From Paracentrotus lividus (lineage: Eukaryota; Echinodermata; Echinoidea; Camarodonta; Echinidae): a DNA stretch of 64,000 bases. The translations under genes and the position numbers were made by a program. This document shows, piece after piece, positions 63,275 through 64,000 of the stretch (position 1 is its first letter; the number at the start of each line of letters is the position of its first letter). Where the stretch lies: the NCBI GenBank assembly GCA_940671915.1, contig CALNVZ010003435.1, positions 4,325,244 to 4,389,243 of the forward strand, written 5' to 3'. The notes beneath the pieces are model-generated. The model was given only the letters and a program-made list of their open reading frames with translations. It did not search any database and was not told where the DNA came from.

Positions 63275-63484
63275 CTGTATTTCTATTGGTGCTGGAGGTA
63301 TATCTGGAGGAGGGAGGGCATCAGCATCACCGGGCGTGGCAGTGGTAGTGGTGGTGGTGGAGGCGGATGGTTGTTTAGGAGGAGTAGGTGCCTGTAGGAT
63401 GGAGTTTTGCTCAAACGCATCCCTAGCATCTCGCACTCCCTCAATCTGACTCAGTTCTTCTACTGTCTTCTCTCCGGCTCTTGT
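63275..63484 (-). CDS. Exon 1 of the visible part, SOWAH-like gene (linker region)
   Basis: This is a 210-bp internal coding exon of 70 codons, entered at phase 0 after the acceptor ...catctcag and left at phase 0 before the donor gtctgt. It reads TRAGEKTVEELSQIEG, then VRDARDAFEQNS, then a Pro/Thr/Ala-rich stretch with six consecutive Thr and a PPPDIPPAP segment, ending EIQ. The first third is charged and probably helical; the rest is low-complexity and likely disordered. No catalytic domain is visible. It is assigned to the SOWAH-like gene because strand, phase and style match the exons downstream. The true first exon, with the winged-helix domain expected for this family, is not in the window. 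Splice sites and frame are seen directly; gene membership is inferred. Confidence 0.8.
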
Positions 63485-64000
63485 CTGAGATGATCAGAAA
63501 TGCAATTTAAAAAAAAAACACAAAGTAAATGTCTAGGGTTCAAAGTTACATTTTCAAGTAAAACACAAAATTGTTGATAATGAAGAGCAAGCAACCAAAC
63601 AGTAATATCTCATTTAAATTGTACAATTTATGTTTTAACTTATTTCACTTTTGCACTGATTTGATGCTGAATAATAAACTGTAAAGTTATCGCCTTTATA
63701 ATCTTAGAATATCCAACAAATTTTGTTGAAATTTTCAATATTTGACCAATGAGAATTCATAATACTTGTATTTTTCTCTAATTTTTTTCTTCTTTTGTGA
63801 TAATTTCTAGACACATTTGAAGACATTCAATTCATTATTTAAGTTTGGAAGAATTGTCTTGCAAAATGAAAGACTATAAATCATTTATCAAACACTACCA
63901 TAGAATACTCAAATTTGTGTGATCTGAAGCAAACCTTTTCCTGTTCAATGCTTCAAGAATGCAAATATAAATATGATATTAATCAAAACAATAAGGTTCA
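63485..64000 (-). other. Intron upstream of exon 1
   Basis: A+T-rich sequence leading on the minus strand to the acceptor of exon 1. No further exon is seen before the window edge. Confidence 0.6.

Overview
This window looks like animal nuclear DNA: A+T-rich, few long open frames, GT-AG exons separated by kilobase introns, and dense fossil DNA transposons and tRNA-derived SINEs. The mix of short inverted-repeat elements, SINEs that carry a 'taaagcgct' tail, and foldback elements resembles sea urchin (echinoid) DNA. That organism call is an inference from repeat style, not from a marker gene.

One gene can be supported. It runs on the minus strand across most of the window. Eight internal coding exons are visible, in transcript order 63484-63275, 59187-59035, 56746-56618, 53619-53431, 52819-52751, about 30652-30573, 27274-27188 and 24799-24698. 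All have acceptor and donor dinucleotides and open frames. Seven of the eight are exact multiples of three and start and end at phase 0. The last exon encodes the start of an ankyrin domain with the signature of the SOWAH (sosondowah) family: L-E-P-L-E-x-x-W, then G-L-L-x-x-E-P-G-L. The other exons encode a low-complexity acidic, Ser/Pro-rich linker. The SOWAH N-terminal winged-helix part would lie beyond the right edge, and the rest of the ankyrin repeats beyond the left edge. The first and last exons of the gene are not in the window.

The rest is intronic repeat. From left to right: 1-18.9 kb holds scattered inverted-repeat elements (10.2, 12.4, 14.4 and 15.2 kb) and SINEs (3.9 and 15.8 kb). 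From 19 to 23.6 kb lies a satellite of about 210 bp, followed by a duplicated block split by an element that carries an expanded minisatellite. Several MITEs at 28-30.4 kb lie between exons 6 and 7. The 22-kb intron between exons 5 and 6 contains a very large imperfect palindrome (about 38.99-44.06 kb), bracketed by a matching inverted terminal sequence at 37.22 and 44.63 kb, plus another satellite at 46.9-48.1 kb. The intron between exons 1 and 2 is almost filled by a second foldback element of 3.48 kb (59422-62899), with 1.1-kb arms that are nearly identical and a 6-bp target duplication.

The most notable structure is this pair of long foldback palindromes inside introns of one transcription unit. 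When transcribed, each could form kilobase-scale double-stranded RNA next to short phase-0 exons. No tRNA gene, rRNA, CRISPR array, promoter or intact transposase was found. Most short open frames here are chance products of skewed base composition.
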